A DNA stretch of 49,716 bases from Bacillus_I endophytica_A (GCF_026790145.1 NZ_JALAMS010000016.1:1-49716); one strand, 5' to 3'. Positions 16,595-25,173 are shown, counted from the first letter of the stretch. Notes: generated from the sequence alone by a model not told the origin. Made by a program: numbers and translations.

Positions 16595-16625
16595 AAAGCA
16601 CAAGAAGGTAGCTTCTTGTGCTTTT
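16595..16625. terminator. Bidirectional terminator
   Basis: AAAGCACAAGAAG and CTTCTTGTGCTTT form a near-perfect 13-bp stem around GTAG, with T-rich flanks. It separates the secreted-protein unit (plus strand) from the ParB-like remnant (minus strand). Confidence 0.75.
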
Positions 16626-16642
16626 AATTTTTATAATAACCT

Positions 16643-16957
16643 TTAATAATGTACAGGAACACAATCTAGTTTTTTCTGTTTCACTACATAATAACGACTA
16701 TAACTATCTAGGAGTTTGTGTGTATCTGGATTAATAATAATTGGTTTATCTACGATTCCATTCTTTTCAATGCTCTCTTCTACAGCTTTTTGTTTCGCTA
16801 TTATCGGTATAAATTGAAGAAAGGTTTCTGGAACCTTAATTTCCTCTAGGGACATCCAATCCTTCGTTCCCTTTGGAACAAGAAGAGGCTTTTTCTCTTT
16901 CTCTTTTTTGCCTTCTTCTTGTGGAGTGTATAATGGAAGTTCTGAATTAATGCCCAT
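16643..16957 (-). pseudogene. Truncated copy of the SSB-like/ParB-like family
   Basis: The 104 codons match only the C-terminal part of the proteins at 21963-22625 and 35439-36092: LLVPKGTKDWMSLEEIKVPETFLQF, KQKAVEESIEKNG, KPIIINPDTHKLLDSYSRYYV, ending CVPVHY. The first ~115 residues (the OB-fold-like half) are missing. No ribosome site precedes the first ATG. It is thus a 3' fragment, probably not expressed, although the ParB-like fold itself looks intact. Confidence 0.75.
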
Positions 16958-17063
16958 TTTTAAAATACATCAAAAACATACATTTATGATACATAGATTT
17001 TGATACAAGTTTTGAAACAGAAATAAGGGTTTATTGAGGTAGGAACTAATCCATTATGGAACC

Positions 17064-17089
17064 GTCTCAAAAACCATGTTTTTTGAGAC
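17064..17089. repeat. 10-bp inverted repeat
   Basis: GTCTCAAAAA and TTTTTGAGAC are arranged around 6 bp. It stands in the gene-free stretch between the truncated ParB-like copy and the alcohol dehydrogenase terminator; it could be a relic of a mobile-element end or a protein site. Confidence 0.5.
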
Positions 17090-17184
17090 AATGCGTTAAT
17101 AACTAAAAACAAAGGTAGATAATGAACATAGACTTTGTTATGGATTATTAAATATAAAAATTACGAACATCTTAGCCTTTTCAC

Positions 17185-17222
17185 ACAAAAAAGGCTGAGA
17201 ATTAATCCTCAACCTTTTTTGT
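17185..17222 (-). terminator. Terminator after the alcohol dehydrogenase gene
   Basis: ACAAAAAAGG-C-TGAG and CTCA-A-CCTTTTTTGT pair around AATTAATC with long A/T runs. It ends transcription 35 bp after the FucO-like gene. Confidence 0.75.
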
Positions 17223-17256
17223 ATTCTTAAGATTATAGTCTTGTAAACTCTAGGAA

Positions 17257-18429
17257 CTAATTCTTTTGTATAGGAATGTAGAAGGCAGTTTTATAAACTT
17301 CAAGAATTAACTCTTTCGTACATGGACGTGGATTACCTCCTGTACACACATCAGCCATAGCAGCGTCTGCTAAAGCATCAAGATCTTCCTCCTTTACACC
17401 AATTTCGTTCAACGTTTGAGGAATGTTAAGATCAATAGATAGTTGACGAACAGCCTCAATAGCAGCCTTACGATATTCGTTTTGAGTCATGTTGTCAACC
17501 CCTTCAACTCCCATGGCACGAGCGATTTCCTTGAACTTTTCACCCGTGTAATCTTTGTTGAACTCCATTACATATGGAAGCAATACAGCATTAGCTATAC
17601 CATGAGGAGTATTATAGAATGCGCTTAATGGATGAGCCATACCGTGAACCACACCAAGACCTACGTTAGAGAAAGCCATACCTGTAACATATTGACCAAG
17701 AGCCATATCTTCGCGTCCCTTAGGGTCATTGTTAACAGCATCTCGAAGTGAACGAGAAATCAATTCAATAGCCTTTAGGTTTAAAGTATCAGTAAGCTCC
17801 CAAGCGCCAAGAGTAGTGTATCCTTCGATAGCATGAGTCAACGCATCTAGACCAGTAGCAGCAGACAATCCATGGGGCATGGAGGACATCATGTTAGGAT
17901 CAACAATAGCAACGACTGGAATATCGTGTGGGTCAACACAAACGAACTTACGACGATTCTCTTCATCAGTAATAACGTAGTTAATTGTAGTTTCAGCAGC
18001 TGTACCAGCAGTTGTAGCAACAGCAATCATAGGAACTGCTTTGTTCTTAGTAGGGGCTACACCTTCTAAGGAAAGAACATCAGCAAATTCTGGGTTATTA
18101 ATGATAATACCAATACCTTTACCGGTATCTTGAGGAGAACCTCCACCAATAGCGATAATATAGTCAGCACCAGCACTCTTGAAGGCTTCAACACCAGCTT
18201 TAACGATAGCAACACTCGGATTAGCTTTAACTTGGTCAAAGATTTCGTAAAGTAGGTTATCATTATCTAATAGGTCAGTTACCTTTTTAACAACACCAAA
18301 TTTAACCAAATCAGCGTCAGTAACAATCAATGCTTTTTGAAATCTACGGTTTTTAACTTCACCAACAATTTCGTTAATAGCTCCAGCACCATGATAACTA
18401 GTTTCATTTAAGATAAAACGATAAGCCAT
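17257..18429 (-). CDS. fucO: Iron-containing alcohol dehydrogenase, lactaldehyde reductase/diol oxidoreductase type
   Basis: About 390 residues, close to E. coli FucO in length and layout. The NAD-binding stretch is AIGGGSPQDTGKG (~93-105). The iron ligands fit D195 and H199 in TGLDALTHA, H262 in GVVHGMAHP and H276 in NTPHG. The start chosen is ATG 18429 (GGAGG nine bases upstream); a TTG two codons earlier is closer than usual. The enzyme interconverts lactaldehyde and 1,2-propanediol, and can oxidise ethylene glycol to glycolaldehyde. It lies 243 bp downstream of the AldA-like gene on the same strand, so together they oxidise diol to aldehyde to acid. The gene symbol is by family resemblance. 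Confidence 0.85.
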   Translation of the reverse strand: MAYRFILNETSYHGAGAINEIVGEVKNRRFQKALIVTDADLVKFGVVKKVTDLLDNDNLLYEIFDQVKANPSVAIVKAGVEAFKSAGADYIIAIGGGSPQDTGKGIGIIINNPEFADVLSLEGVAPTKNKAVPMIAVATTAGTAAETTINYVITDEENRRKFVCVDPHDIPVVAIVDPNMMSSMPHGLSAATGLDALTHAIEGYTTLGAWELTDTLNLKAIELISRSLRDAVNNDPKGREDMALGQYVTGMAFSNVGLGVVHGMAHPLSAFYNTPHGIANAVLLPYVMEFNKDYTGEKFKEIARAMGVEGVDNMTQNEYRKAAIEAVRQLSIDLNIPQTLNEIGVKEEDLDALADAAMADVCTGGNPRPCTKELILEVYKTAFYIPIQKN

Positions 18430-18671
18430 TTTCAATGACCTCCATTTAATAAATTTTTAAGAGAATGGTTAATTCCTTGTAGTTGCTTCATGAAGCTATG
18501 TTTGAATTGGTCCCTCAGACCTCCTCCTATATGTGGGCGTTTGAATTGTTTTTAATATAATTGCTTTCTCAAGTAGGGAATAGGATTTGGGAGACCGTGA
18601 TTTTTTCGAAGATGAAGAAGACCTTTATGATTTTCTAAGTTAAATACTCTTTGAATACCTCAATAAAAACA

Positions 18672-20132
18672 TTACTTCTTCTCTTGGTTATATTGAAGAT
18701 ACATAACATGAGTTTGCAAGTACTCATCTAGTCCATGTTTTCCGTCAGCACCACCAATACCCGATTTTTTCCATCCGGCATGGAAACCTTGTATTGCTTC
18801 AAAATTTTCACGATTGACATATGTCTCCCCAAATTCTAATTCCTTACTTGCACGCATAGTTACATCAAGGTTTTGGGTAAAGATAGAGGACGTTAAGCCA
18901 AATTCACAATCATTTGCCAACTTTAGTGCATGGTCTAAATCCTTAAAGGTTGCAATAGGGAGAACTGGACCAAAGATTTCTTGTTGCATAATATCCATAT
19001 CATTATTTACATTCACAAGTACAGTTGGTTCATAGAAGTACCCTTTTTCTCTCGTGGAACGCTTACCACCTGTCAGTAACTTGGCCCCATTAGCTACTGC
19101 TTCTTGGACCATTTTCTCTACAGATTCAAGAGCATCTTTACTAGAAAGAGGTCCCATATCAATATTTTCATCAACTAAAGGGTCACCATATCTTATTTCT
19201 TTCATTGCTTTTGTTACTCTTATGATAAACTCTTCAGCGATGTTTTCATGAACATAAACACGTTCTGTGCAGTTACATACTTGCCCTGTGTTAATAATAC
19301 GAGAAGCGACAATTGAACGTACCGCCAAATCAAGATCAGCATCATCCATAACAATAGCAGGAGCCTTTCCTCCTAATTCCAAAGATACTTTCGTAATATT
19401 TTCTGCCGCAGCACGCATAACAGCAGCCCCAGCATTATAACTTCCTGTTAAACTAACCATACCTATCTTTTCATTTTTCACTAATTCTTGACCAACCGTA
19501 CGTCCACTACCGGTCACAATATTAATAACACCTTTAGGCAGACCAACCTTTTTAATAATTTTTGCAAACTCTAATGCATTATTAGGTGATAAATCACTTG
19601 GCTTTAAGACAATAGTATTACCTGTGACTAGAGCAGGAGCTGCTTTACGAGCAATTAGGAAAAATGGAAAATTCCATGGTAAAATACCAGCGATAACTCC
19701 AATAGGTTCTTTATGAACAAAAATCTGTTCATTTGGACGATCACTTTGAACAATTTCCCCTTCATAGCGTCTTGCCCACCCAGCCATGTAATCAATGTAA
19801 TCTGCTGTAAAGTTCACCTCCGTTTTAGCTAGAGATAACGTTTTTCCCATTTCTTCTGATATCGTATGTGCTAAAACATCTACATTCTCACGTATCTCTT
19901 TGGAAATTTCCTGTAAGTAATTCCCCCTTTCAATGGCAGGGAGTTTCCCCCATCTTTTCTGTGCTTTCTTAGCAGAATCAATTGCCGATCGTACATCCCC
20001 TATGGTTCCCCTTTGAATCTCTGAGATAATTTCCTCTGTTGCTGGATTAACAACATTTATTGTCTCTAGTGAACTAGAATTAACAAATTCTCCATCTATG
20101 AACATTTGGTACTTTTTAGTAGTAATCTCCAT
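18672..20132 (-). CDS. aldA: Lactaldehyde/glycolaldehyde dehydrogenase, AldA-like
   Basis: A 486-residue ALDH, strikingly like E. coli AldA through its whole length. FTADYIDYMAGWARRYEGE (~108), ILPWNFPFFLIARK (N154), SLELGGKAPAIVMDDADL (E252), INTGQVCNCTERVYV (C286) and YVNRENFEAIQGFHAGWKKSGIGGADGKHGL near the C-terminus are AldA hallmarks. It oxidises lactaldehyde to lactate and glycolaldehyde to glycolate with NAD. The start is ATG 20132 behind GGGGAGAAGATTT. It precedes the FucO-like gene, forming a two-step diol oxidation module. A promoter and a perfect cre match lie upstream. Confidence 0.9.
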   Translation of the reverse strand: MEITTKKYQMFIDGEFVNSSSLETINVVNPATEEIISEIQRGTIGDVRSAIDSAKKAQKRWGKLPAIERGNYLQEISKEIRENVDVLAHTISEEMGKTLSLAKTEVNFTADYIDYMAGWARRYEGEIVQSDRPNEQIFVHKEPIGVIAGILPWNFPFFLIARKAAPALVTGNTIVLKPSDLSPNNALEFAKIIKKVGLPKGVINIVTGSGRTVGQELVKNEKIGMVSLTGSYNAGAAVMRAAAENITKVSLELGGKAPAIVMDDADLDLAVRSIVASRIINTGQVCNCTERVYVHENIAEEFIIRVTKAMKEIRYGDPLVDENIDMGPLSSKDALESVEKMVQEAVANGAKLLTGGKRSTREKGYFYEPTVLVNVNNDMDIMQQEIFGPVLPIATFKDLDHALKLANDCEFGLTSSIFTQNLDVTMRASKELEFGETYVNRENFEAIQGFHAGWKKSGIGGADGKHGLDEYLQTHVMYLQYNQEKK

Positions 20133-20307
20133 AAATCTTCTCCCCTCGACTGTGAATGAATATATCCTAATTTCGTTCTGTTTAATAAAGACTGTGTAAC
20201 CCTAATCCATAATTTTCGTGATACTAATTCATTCCAATATAATGAACAAGTGAGTAAACTAGTTCTGACAATACTAACTCTCTCAATCATATATGGCTAT
20301 ATGCACC

Positions 20308-20337
20308 CTTATATAGCTATGGGCTTTACCATATCAA
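20308..20337 (-). promoter_or_regulatory. Likely sigma-A promoter of aldA
   Basis: On the minus strand TTGATA (20337-20332) is followed after 16-18 bp by TATATA/TATAAG (20315-20308). This would give a leader of about 170 bases before the AldA start. The remaining part of 20133-20719 contains no gene. Confidence 0.5.
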
Positions 20338-20354
20338 CAAAAAACACACTTTTT

Positions 20355-20368
20355 TGTAACCGTTATCA
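20355..20368. promoter_or_regulatory. cre site (CcpA) upstream of aldA
   Basis: TGTAACCGTTATCA fits the cre consensus TGWAANCGNTNWCA at every position. It is centred about 25 bp upstream of the -35 box. Sites just upstream of a promoter can be activating, as at ackA, so the sign of regulation is open. Confidence 0.65.
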
Positions 20369-20612
20369 TTTCATTTCCACTTATTTCTCCCCTATATGAC
20401 CATACATTTGGATATGAAGGAAATGTACTCTAGAAGTTTGGCGAAACTATTAACCTATAACTCAAAATTCTCATAACACGGTAGAATAAGGATATATAAC
20501 TTAATAACCACCTTTCCTTTTATTCACTGAACATCTAGTCATCATATGACCTGATACACTTTATAATGCCATTTAAACACTAATTTGATATATTTGTCAA
20601 TTTAATAATTTA

Positions 20613-20627
20613 ACTTTTCTGAAAATT
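20613..20627. promoter_or_regulatory. CodY-like box
   Basis: ACTTTTCTGAAAATT matches the CodY consensus AATTTTCWGAAAATT at 14 of 15 positions. It is about 275 bp upstream of the aldA promoter and just beyond the 3' end of the membrane-protein gene at 20720. With no close promoter, it may be functional or chance in AT-rich DNA. Confidence 0.35.
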
Positions 20628-20680
20628 ATTACTCTTAACTATCAGCAAAATTAGTTACCATAATCTTTTTTATCGGAAAT

Positions 20681-20714
20681 AAAAAGCCTTGAATTCTTCA
20701 AATTCAAGGCTTTC
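20681..20714 (-). terminator. Terminator after the small membrane-protein gene
   Basis: AAAGCCTTGAATT and AATTCAAGGCTTT make a 13-bp stem with an 8-nt or smaller loop and flanking A/T runs, directly after the stop at 20720. Confidence 0.8.
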
Positions 20715-20719
20715 TCAAA

Positions 20720-21121
20720 TTATTTATAACGTCTAGCTGAAAAAAATTGGACAACTGGAAATACAACTAAAGAAAGACATAAAGCTGCAAACAAAGATAT
20801 ATTTCCAAAATCATTTTTTCTTAAAAAAATCATCCGATCTAAAATCCAAAGTAAAAAAAGACTTATAGTTAGGATGTAATAACTCACTTTAGCACTATTT
20901 GTAGCTATCTTTTTCCCCATTTCATCCTTCTGTACCTTTTTATCAGAACCCCAAGTAATGAACTGAAACCATGCTATGACTACTAAAACCATTCCTATTA
21001 CATGATTTACATTTAATTTGGTTCCAGTTATAAAATCTGTCGTATACATTGTAAGTAAAAATAAGGAAAGCATAGCTAAGATTATGCCTCCAACTATATT
21101 ATTCTTTCGATTTCTTGTCAT
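20720..21121 (-). CDS. Four-segment membrane protein paired with an HTH regulator
   Basis: A 133-residue protein with four hydrophobic segments (IVGGIILAMLSLFLLTMY, VIGMVLVVIAWFQFI, VSYYILTISLFLLWIL, ISLFAALCLSLVVFP) and a charged central loop (DKKVQKDEMGKKIA) typical of DUF2178-like proteins. It begins at the base where the HTH gene ends, so the two are translationally coupled. Such HTH + membrane pairs are common in Firmicutes and may sense the envelope, but their role is unproven. Confidence 0.7.
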   Translation of the reverse strand: MTRNRKNNIVGGIILAMLSLFLLTMYTTDFITGTKLNVNHVIGMVLVVIAWFQFITWGSDKKVQKDEMGKKIATNSAKVSYYILTISLFLLWILDRMIFLRKNDFGNISLFAALCLSLVVFPVVQFFSARRYK

Positions 21122-21327
21122 TATAAATCCCTCCTGTTTTGGTAAGAAAATAATTCATCTACACTTACTCCTAATATTTCTGCTAGGCAAAAAGCTAGAG
21201 CTAAGCTAGGATCGTACTTATTATTTTCAATAGCATTTATCGTTTGCCTGGATACTTCGCAAGCATTGGCTAAATCCTCTTGAGAGAGCTTTTTTAATTT
21301 TCTTAGTTCTTTGATTCGATTAATCAT
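21121..21327 (-). CDS. Xre/Cro-type HTH regulator
   Basis: A 68-residue protein that is almost entirely one HTH_3 domain: MINRIKELRKLKKLSQEDLANACEVSRQTINAIENNKYDPSLALAFCLAEILGVSVDELF. It shares its last base with the start of the membrane-protein gene. Upstream (21339-21420) are paired stretches TGTAAAATAAGTTTTACAT and AAATTTATTTTACATTT, plausible autoregulatory sites. Length and pattern fit the YozG/YgzD-like family of small repressors. Confidence 0.85.
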   Translation of the reverse strand: MINRIKELRKLKKLSQEDLANACEVSRQTINAIENNKYDPSLALAFCLAEILGVSVDELFSYQNRRDL

Positions 21328-21550
21328 CTATATCAACTCAACCCCATAATGTAAAATAAGTTTTACATTTAGATTATATGGTAAAAAATGATAAATGTCA
21401 AATTTATTTTACATTTAACTGTATACAAAAATGAATACTCTATACAACTTTAGTTAACATAATCCACCTTAGGGGAAGTGGAGAAGTTCCAGAACCCTTT
21501 TCCTCCAAGGATTCTAGAACTTCTCTTTTTTCCCCTTTATGCAAGTTTTT

Positions 21551-21635
21551 ATACATCGTTGAGCTAGCAAGCTTTCTTCCCTTCTCCAATACAAAAAGAG
21601 GGCATACAAATCCTAGGTTTTATGCCCTCCTTTTT
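21551..21635. repeat. Downstream block repeated at 35340-35420, ending in a terminator
   Basis: TACATCGTTGAGCTAGCAAGCT and the following ~35 bp recur at 35341 with few changes, in each case just downstream (minus strand) of a copy of the SSB-like/ParB-like gene. The end of the block (21593-21635) holds a hairpin with AGAGGGCATA and TATGCCCTC arms plus T-run, a terminator for the 21647-21862 gene. A related stretch CTATA..A..TTAGTTAACAT is at 21441 and 35231. Confidence 0.65.
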
Positions 21636-21646
21636 ATTAAATGTTA

Positions 21647-21862
21647 TCAAATATCTTTTAGGTTAATGTCTCTAACTTTCATAACTGCAAAAACTATGCT
21701 TGCTAAAATATAATATATACCTAGAATGGATAAACTACTAGTTACAACATTTATAAAATTTTCACTCTTTATAAAAAATCTCCAAATCAAGTTTGCTAAT
21801 AAAAAAGTAATAGGAAAAAATATAAAAAATCCTAAAAAAGTTAATTTGGATGAATTACTCAT
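21647..21862 (-). CDS. Small two-segment membrane protein
   Basis: About 71 residues, starting at ATG 21862 behind AAGGTGAGGCCT. Two membrane segments (LTFLGFFIFFPITFLLANLIW and SLSILGIYYILASIVFAVM) are joined by a polar loop; the C-terminus is charged (KVRDINLKDI). It lies between the duplicated terminator block and the SSB-like/ParB-like gene; the second copy of that region at 35.4 kb has no such gene, so this one is an insertion or a loss there. Function unknown. Confidence 0.6.
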   Translation of the reverse strand: MSNSSKLTFLGFFIFFPITFLLANLIWRFFIKSENFINVVTSSLSILGIYYILASIVFAVMKVRDINLKDI

Positions 21863-21962
21863 AGGCCTCACCTTCTTTAATTAGCATATGTTAATCTGTA
21901 TTCCATACTCATTTGGATCTATTTTATTTTAATTCTTCTTATAAAGAATGAAAATAAAATCT

Positions 21963-22625
21963 CTAATAATGCACAGGGACACGTTCTAAATTCTTTTTCT
22001 TGGCTACAAAATAACGACTATAACTATCTACAAGTTCGTGTGTATCTGGATTAATAACAATTGGTTTATCTACCGTTCCAGTCTTCTCAATACTCTCTTC
22101 TACTACCTTTTGTTTTGCCACCCCTGGGGTAAATTGAAGAAAGGCTTCCGGAACCTTAATTTCCCCTAAGGACATCCATTCCCTCGTCCCCTTTGGAACA
22201 AGAATCTGCCTTTTCTCTTTCTCTTGTTTACTTTCTTCTTGAGGTTGACTTCCCTCTTGTTTTTTAGCTCTTGAACCCTTTTTTGGTGTTTGTTTCGGTT
22301 GTTTTGTCTCTTTTCCTTTGTCCTCGATTTCTTGTATCTGCATACAGATAACGCCAATCTCACCTGTACATTGTTCAAACGGAATATCCAAACAAGGCTC
22401 TCCTTGTACAAGGAAGCATCGTTGAGAAAATTCCTCCTGGCTTATATTTAATTTGTTAAATTGTTTTAGACTCAGTACAACGGTATAGGTAATCGGATTA
22501 CTTTTAAACGGAATCCCTTTTGGTGCATTAGGACTTCCCTTTTCTTCCATATCAAAAGCCAAGTACTTCCCATAGTCTTGAATTGAGCTCGTCGGACAGC
22601 CAGTTACACTAATTTTATGAGCCAT
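21963..22625 (-). CDS. SSB-like OB-fold fused to ParB-like domain, copy 1
   Basis: A 220-residue protein, started at ATG 22625 because AAGGAGGAAGAACG lies just upstream. Residues ~1-105 alternate strands in an OB-fold/SSB-like order: KISVTGCPTS, KYLAFDMEEKG, ITYTVVLSLKQF, helix SQEEFS, CFLVQGEPCLDIP, GEIGVICMQIQEIE. A charged Lys/Glu/Gln linker follows (~106-140). Residues ~145-220 resemble the ParB/sulfiredoxin domain: RQILVPKGTREWMSLGEIKVP, KQKVVEESIEKTG, KPIVINPDTHELVDSYSRYFVAKK, with DSYSRY in place of the usual DGxHR. The assignments are from pattern only. A near-identical copy is at 35439-36092 and a 3' fragment at 16643. Probably a plasmid-maintenance or DNA-binding protein. Confidence 0.7.
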   Translation of the reverse strand: MAHKISVTGCPTSSIQDYGKYLAFDMEEKGSPNAPKGIPFKSNPITYTVVLSLKQFNKLNISQEEFSQRCFLVQGEPCLDIPFEQCTGEIGVICMQIQEIEDKGKETKQPKQTPKKGSRAKKQEGSQPQEESKQEKEKRQILVPKGTREWMSLGEIKVPEAFLQFTPGVAKQKVVEESIEKTGTVDKPIVINPDTHELVDSYSRYFVAKKKNLERVPVHY

Positions 22626-22648
22626 CGTTCTTCCTCCTTCTCTCTCTA

Positions 22649-22680
22649 TATGTCTAGTATATATATCCTTATATACCCTT
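22649..22680 (-). promoter_or_regulatory. Shared upstream element of the SSB-like/ParB-like genes
   Basis: TATGTCTAGTATATATA followed by CCTTATATAC stands 25-55 bp before the start and recurs at 36115-36142 before the second copy. It contains alternating TATA-like half-sites and is probably a promoter with an operator common to both paralogues. Confidence 0.5.
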
Positions 22681-22812
22681 GAACAGAGGTGAGGTTCAAA
22701 AAAAACAACAGAAAAAGATAATTTACCCATAATTCTATGGAATTACTATATTATTAATATTTTTCTATATTTGCTACAATAAAGAAATCAAAGGGAAAGA
22801 GGTGTTGATAAA

Positions 22813-23094
22813 GTGAAAAGTACAGGGATTGTAAGGAAAGTTGATCAATTAGGACGTGTGGTCTTACCAAAGGCGCTAAGAGAAAATCTGGCTATTGAGA
22901 AGAATGATCCTTTAGAAATCTTCGTAGACGAGAATCAAATCATCTTAAGAAAATATCAGTACCATAAAGCATGTATGATTACAGGGAAAATATCCGAAGA
23001 CAATATGGTATTAGCAAATGGAAAAGTAGTACTGAGTCGAGAAGGAATAGAGATTCTTTCTAAAGAGGTAGGGGAAATCGACGTTTACGTCTAA
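22813..23094 (+). CDS. AbrB-family transition-state regulator
   Basis: A 93-residue protein starting at GTG 22813 behind AAAGAGGTGTTGATAAA. Residues 1-50 are the AbrB swapped-hairpin DNA-binding domain: MKSTGIVRKVDQLGRVVLPKALRENLAIEKNDPLEIFVDENQIILRKY. The C-terminal half (HKACMITGKISEDNMVLANGKVVLSREGIEIL) matches the AbrB/Abh C-terminal multimerisation domain. It is divergent from the SSB-like/ParB-like gene, 187 bp apart. Plasmid-borne AbrB paralogues are frequent in Bacillus and often control plasmid or host transition genes. Confidence 0.88.
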   Translation: MKSTGIVRKVDQLGRVVLPKALRENLAIEKNDPLEIFVDENQIILRKYQYHKACMITGKISEDNMVLANGKVVLSREGIEILSKEVGEIDVYV

Positions 23095-23138
23095 AAGATG
23101 AATGCCAAGTATAAATGAGTATATACAGATGTGATGAT

Positions 23139-23200
23139 AGGCCCGAATTTTGCATTTATCTTTTGTTTCGTGGGGATTCCTAAATGCAAAATTCAGGTCT
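23139..23200 (+). terminator. 20-bp-arm inverted repeat after the AbrB gene
   Basis: AGGCCCGAATTTTGCATTTA (23139-23158) pairs with TAAATGCAAAATTCAGGTCT (23181-23200) with two mismatches and a 22-nt loop. It stands 45 bp after the AbrB stop and may act as a terminator. The core AATTTTGCATTTA is shared with the element at 13093. The remaining DNA up to 23464 shows no gene. Confidence 0.55.
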
Positions 23201-23464
23201 ATTTTAATACTGTTGGTTTGAAATGGAGTTTAACTGTTTACCAAAAAGATGAACTGATCTAAATTTAGGCTTTTCTTTTTAAACTATAGAAGCAGGTTAG
23301 CTCAATAAGGATTGTTAATTTATGTCTTCGAATTTTCAACTATTAAAAGAAGAGTATTAGGGATTTGATGTAAGAAGAGGCAAAGGTAATATTTTAAACA
23401 TATGTTAGGGAAATATAATAAGGTTCAACTATTTATTTGGAATTACATTTAATGAAAGAGGGAT

Positions 23465-24229
23465 ATGATGAAACTATCAGGGAATACAGTATTAATTACG
23501 GGCGGGGCAGCAGGAATAGGGTTTGCATTTACCGAGAGATTTATAAAAGGAGGCAATAAAGTCATTGTCTGCGGTAGAAGCGAAGCAAAGCTCCAGAAAG
23601 CAAAGGAAAAATATCCTGAACTAATCACACGAGTTTGTGATGTGACCAAAGTATCGGACCGGATTGCTTTGTTCGATTGGGTAACAAGCGAGCATCCTGA
23701 TTTAAACGTATTGGTAAACAACGCAGGCATTCAACAGCGCTACCATGTTCTTAAAACGAACGCGAAGGATGATTGGAACTATTACAGTCAAGAAATAACC
23801 TCCAACACCGAGGCGCCATTCCACTTTTGTATGCTATTTGCACCGTTTTTTGCCAATAAAGACTATGCAGCTATCCTTAATTTATCATCCGGTTTAGCCT
23901 TTACTCCAATGGCGATTGCGCCGATTTATTCAGCCACGAAAGCAGCAGTTCATTCATTTACGATGAGCTTACGGCATCAGCTTGAAGATACAGCCATTGA
24001 GGTGATTGAAGTTGCGCCACCCGCAGTTAATACCGATTTAGGCGGAGTAGGACTGCATACATTTGGTACCCCTGTAGATGAATTTGCAGATGCGGTATTT
24101 AAAGGTCTTAAGGCAGGACAAAACGAGATTGGATACGCGCGTGCTGAAAAAGCGATGAGGATGTCCCGTGATGAAATTGATGAGTCAGTAAGGGAGATGT
24201 ACTCCAATATGAAAAACACAATTCTATAA
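23465..24229 (+). CDS. Short-chain dehydrogenase (DltE-like)
   Basis: A 254-residue classical SDR. The cofactor loop is TGGAAGIG (12-19), CGRSEAKL (~36) suggests an NADP preference, CDV at ~58, NNAG (85-88), and the catalytic set S141, Y155, K159 in NLSSG and YSATK. The later part (VAPPAVNTDLGG) is the usual flexible substrate lid. It resembles DltE/YdfG-type reductases. Two adjacent ATGs exist; the second (23468) is better spaced from AAAGAGGG. It is a single-gene unit with its own terminator. Codon use is more GC-rich than the flanks, which may mark a separate origin. Confidence 0.85.
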   Translation: MMKLSGNTVLITGGAAGIGFAFTERFIKGGNKVIVCGRSEAKLQKAKEKYPELITRVCDVTKVSDRIALFDWVTSEHPDLNVLVNNAGIQQRYHVLKTNAKDDWNYYSQEITSNTEAPFHFCMLFAPFFANKDYAAILNLSSGLAFTPMAIAPIYSATKAAVHSFTMSLRHQLEDTAIEVIEVAPPAVNTDLGGVGLHTFGTPVDEFADAVFKGLKAGQNEIGYARAEKAMRMSRDEIDESVREMYSNMKNTIL

Positions 24230-24326
24230 TAATTAAAGGAACTACCCATGTTGAGCTCTAAGTCCTATAAGGGCTAAAGCTTTTTATGACTTAACCTTAG
24301 TTATTTCTTGAATACTTCTTCTAATT

Positions 24327-24359
24327 AAGAAAGCTCTGCCTAAACAGCAGAGCTTTCTT
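24327..24359 (+). terminator. Terminator of the SDR gene
   Basis: AAGAAAGCTCTGC and GCAGAGCTTTCTT form a perfect 13-bp stem around CTAAACA, followed by TTTTATT. The surrounding 24230-24576 holds no gene. Confidence 0.85.
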
Positions 24360-24576
24360 TTTATTACAATTGATAAAACATACACATACACTTAGCTTCC
24401 TAATGAGACTAGGGATGAACTATATGAGACGTGGACAACGATGAATAACAATGAATGAACATAACCTTTATGAAAGCTACTTATTAAACTAACTGGTGCT
24501 ATTGTTTAAGATTAAATTTTATTTCAACGTGACAAATACGTATTTTTCATTGCTTCTATCTTTTTTATCAACAAAA

Positions 24577-24605
24577 AATGATCCACTCTTGAAGAGTGGA
24601 TCATT
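24577..24605 (-). terminator. Terminator of the L,D-transpeptidase gene
   Basis: AATGATCCACTCT and AGAGTGGATCATT make a perfect 13-bp stem with a 3-nt loop, preceded on the plus strand by AAAAA (U-run on the transcript). Confidence 0.85.
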
Positions 24606-24615
24606 CAAGTATTTA

Positions 24616-25173
24616 TTAATTCTTCGTGTTATATCCTTTGAAGTTATAACCATAGACTTTTGTTAACTCCTCAAAACTTCGGTAAGAGTATGTGATATTA
24701 ACGGGCGTTCCCACTTGAACTTTATCATAAAGCTTTTCTACATCGGCATTATGCATTCGAACGCATCCTTGACTCACATATTTTCCAATACTGCTTTCAT
24801 TGTTATTTCCATGGATCCCGTATGTATCACCATAGGTTCCATTGGCGTTGATTCCTAACCAACGTTTTCCTAATGGATTTCGAGGATATCCCCCAGGAAT
24901 CTTTCCTGTGTAATATGGTCGATTCTTAATTTTATTAACAACTTTGAAAAATCCAACCGGTGTTTTATCCCACGTCTTCCCTGTTGCAACAGGCACCACC
25001 ATTTCAAGGTATCCATTATGATAATACGCTAGTTTATTATAGTACTTGTTAATAATAATGAGGTCCTGATTTGCCGTGTTACTTGCTGCCTCCGTTTTTC
25101 CTGTCGCCATTCCACCTACTAGAAATACGAGTAAAGCTAAAATTGTCATGGTTTTAATGAATATCTTCTTCAT
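24616..25173 (-). CDS. Exported L,D-transpeptidase (YkuD domain)
   Basis: A 185-residue protein with a Sec signal (MKKIFIKTMTILALLVFLVGG, cleavage likely after TEAA near residue 30). The YkuD catalytic motif is complete: GIHGNNNES (H121) and YVSQGCVRMHNADVEKLYD (C137, R139). TPVGFFKVVNKIKNRPYY and PRNPLGKRWLGIN are the usual substrate-side strands. It would cross-link peptidoglycan (3-3 bonds) or modify it outside the membrane. The start ATG follows AAAAGGGGAACAGTTGCT. It forms a single-gene unit. Confidence 0.9.
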   Translation of the reverse strand: MKKIFIKTMTILALLVFLVGGMATGKTEAASNTANQDLIIINKYYNKLAYYHNGYLEMVVPVATGKTWDKTPVGFFKVVNKIKNRPYYTGKIPGGYPRNPLGKRWLGINANGTYGDTYGIHGNNNESSIGKYVSQGCVRMHNADVEKLYDKVQVGTPVNITYSYRSFEELTKVYGYNFKGYNTKN

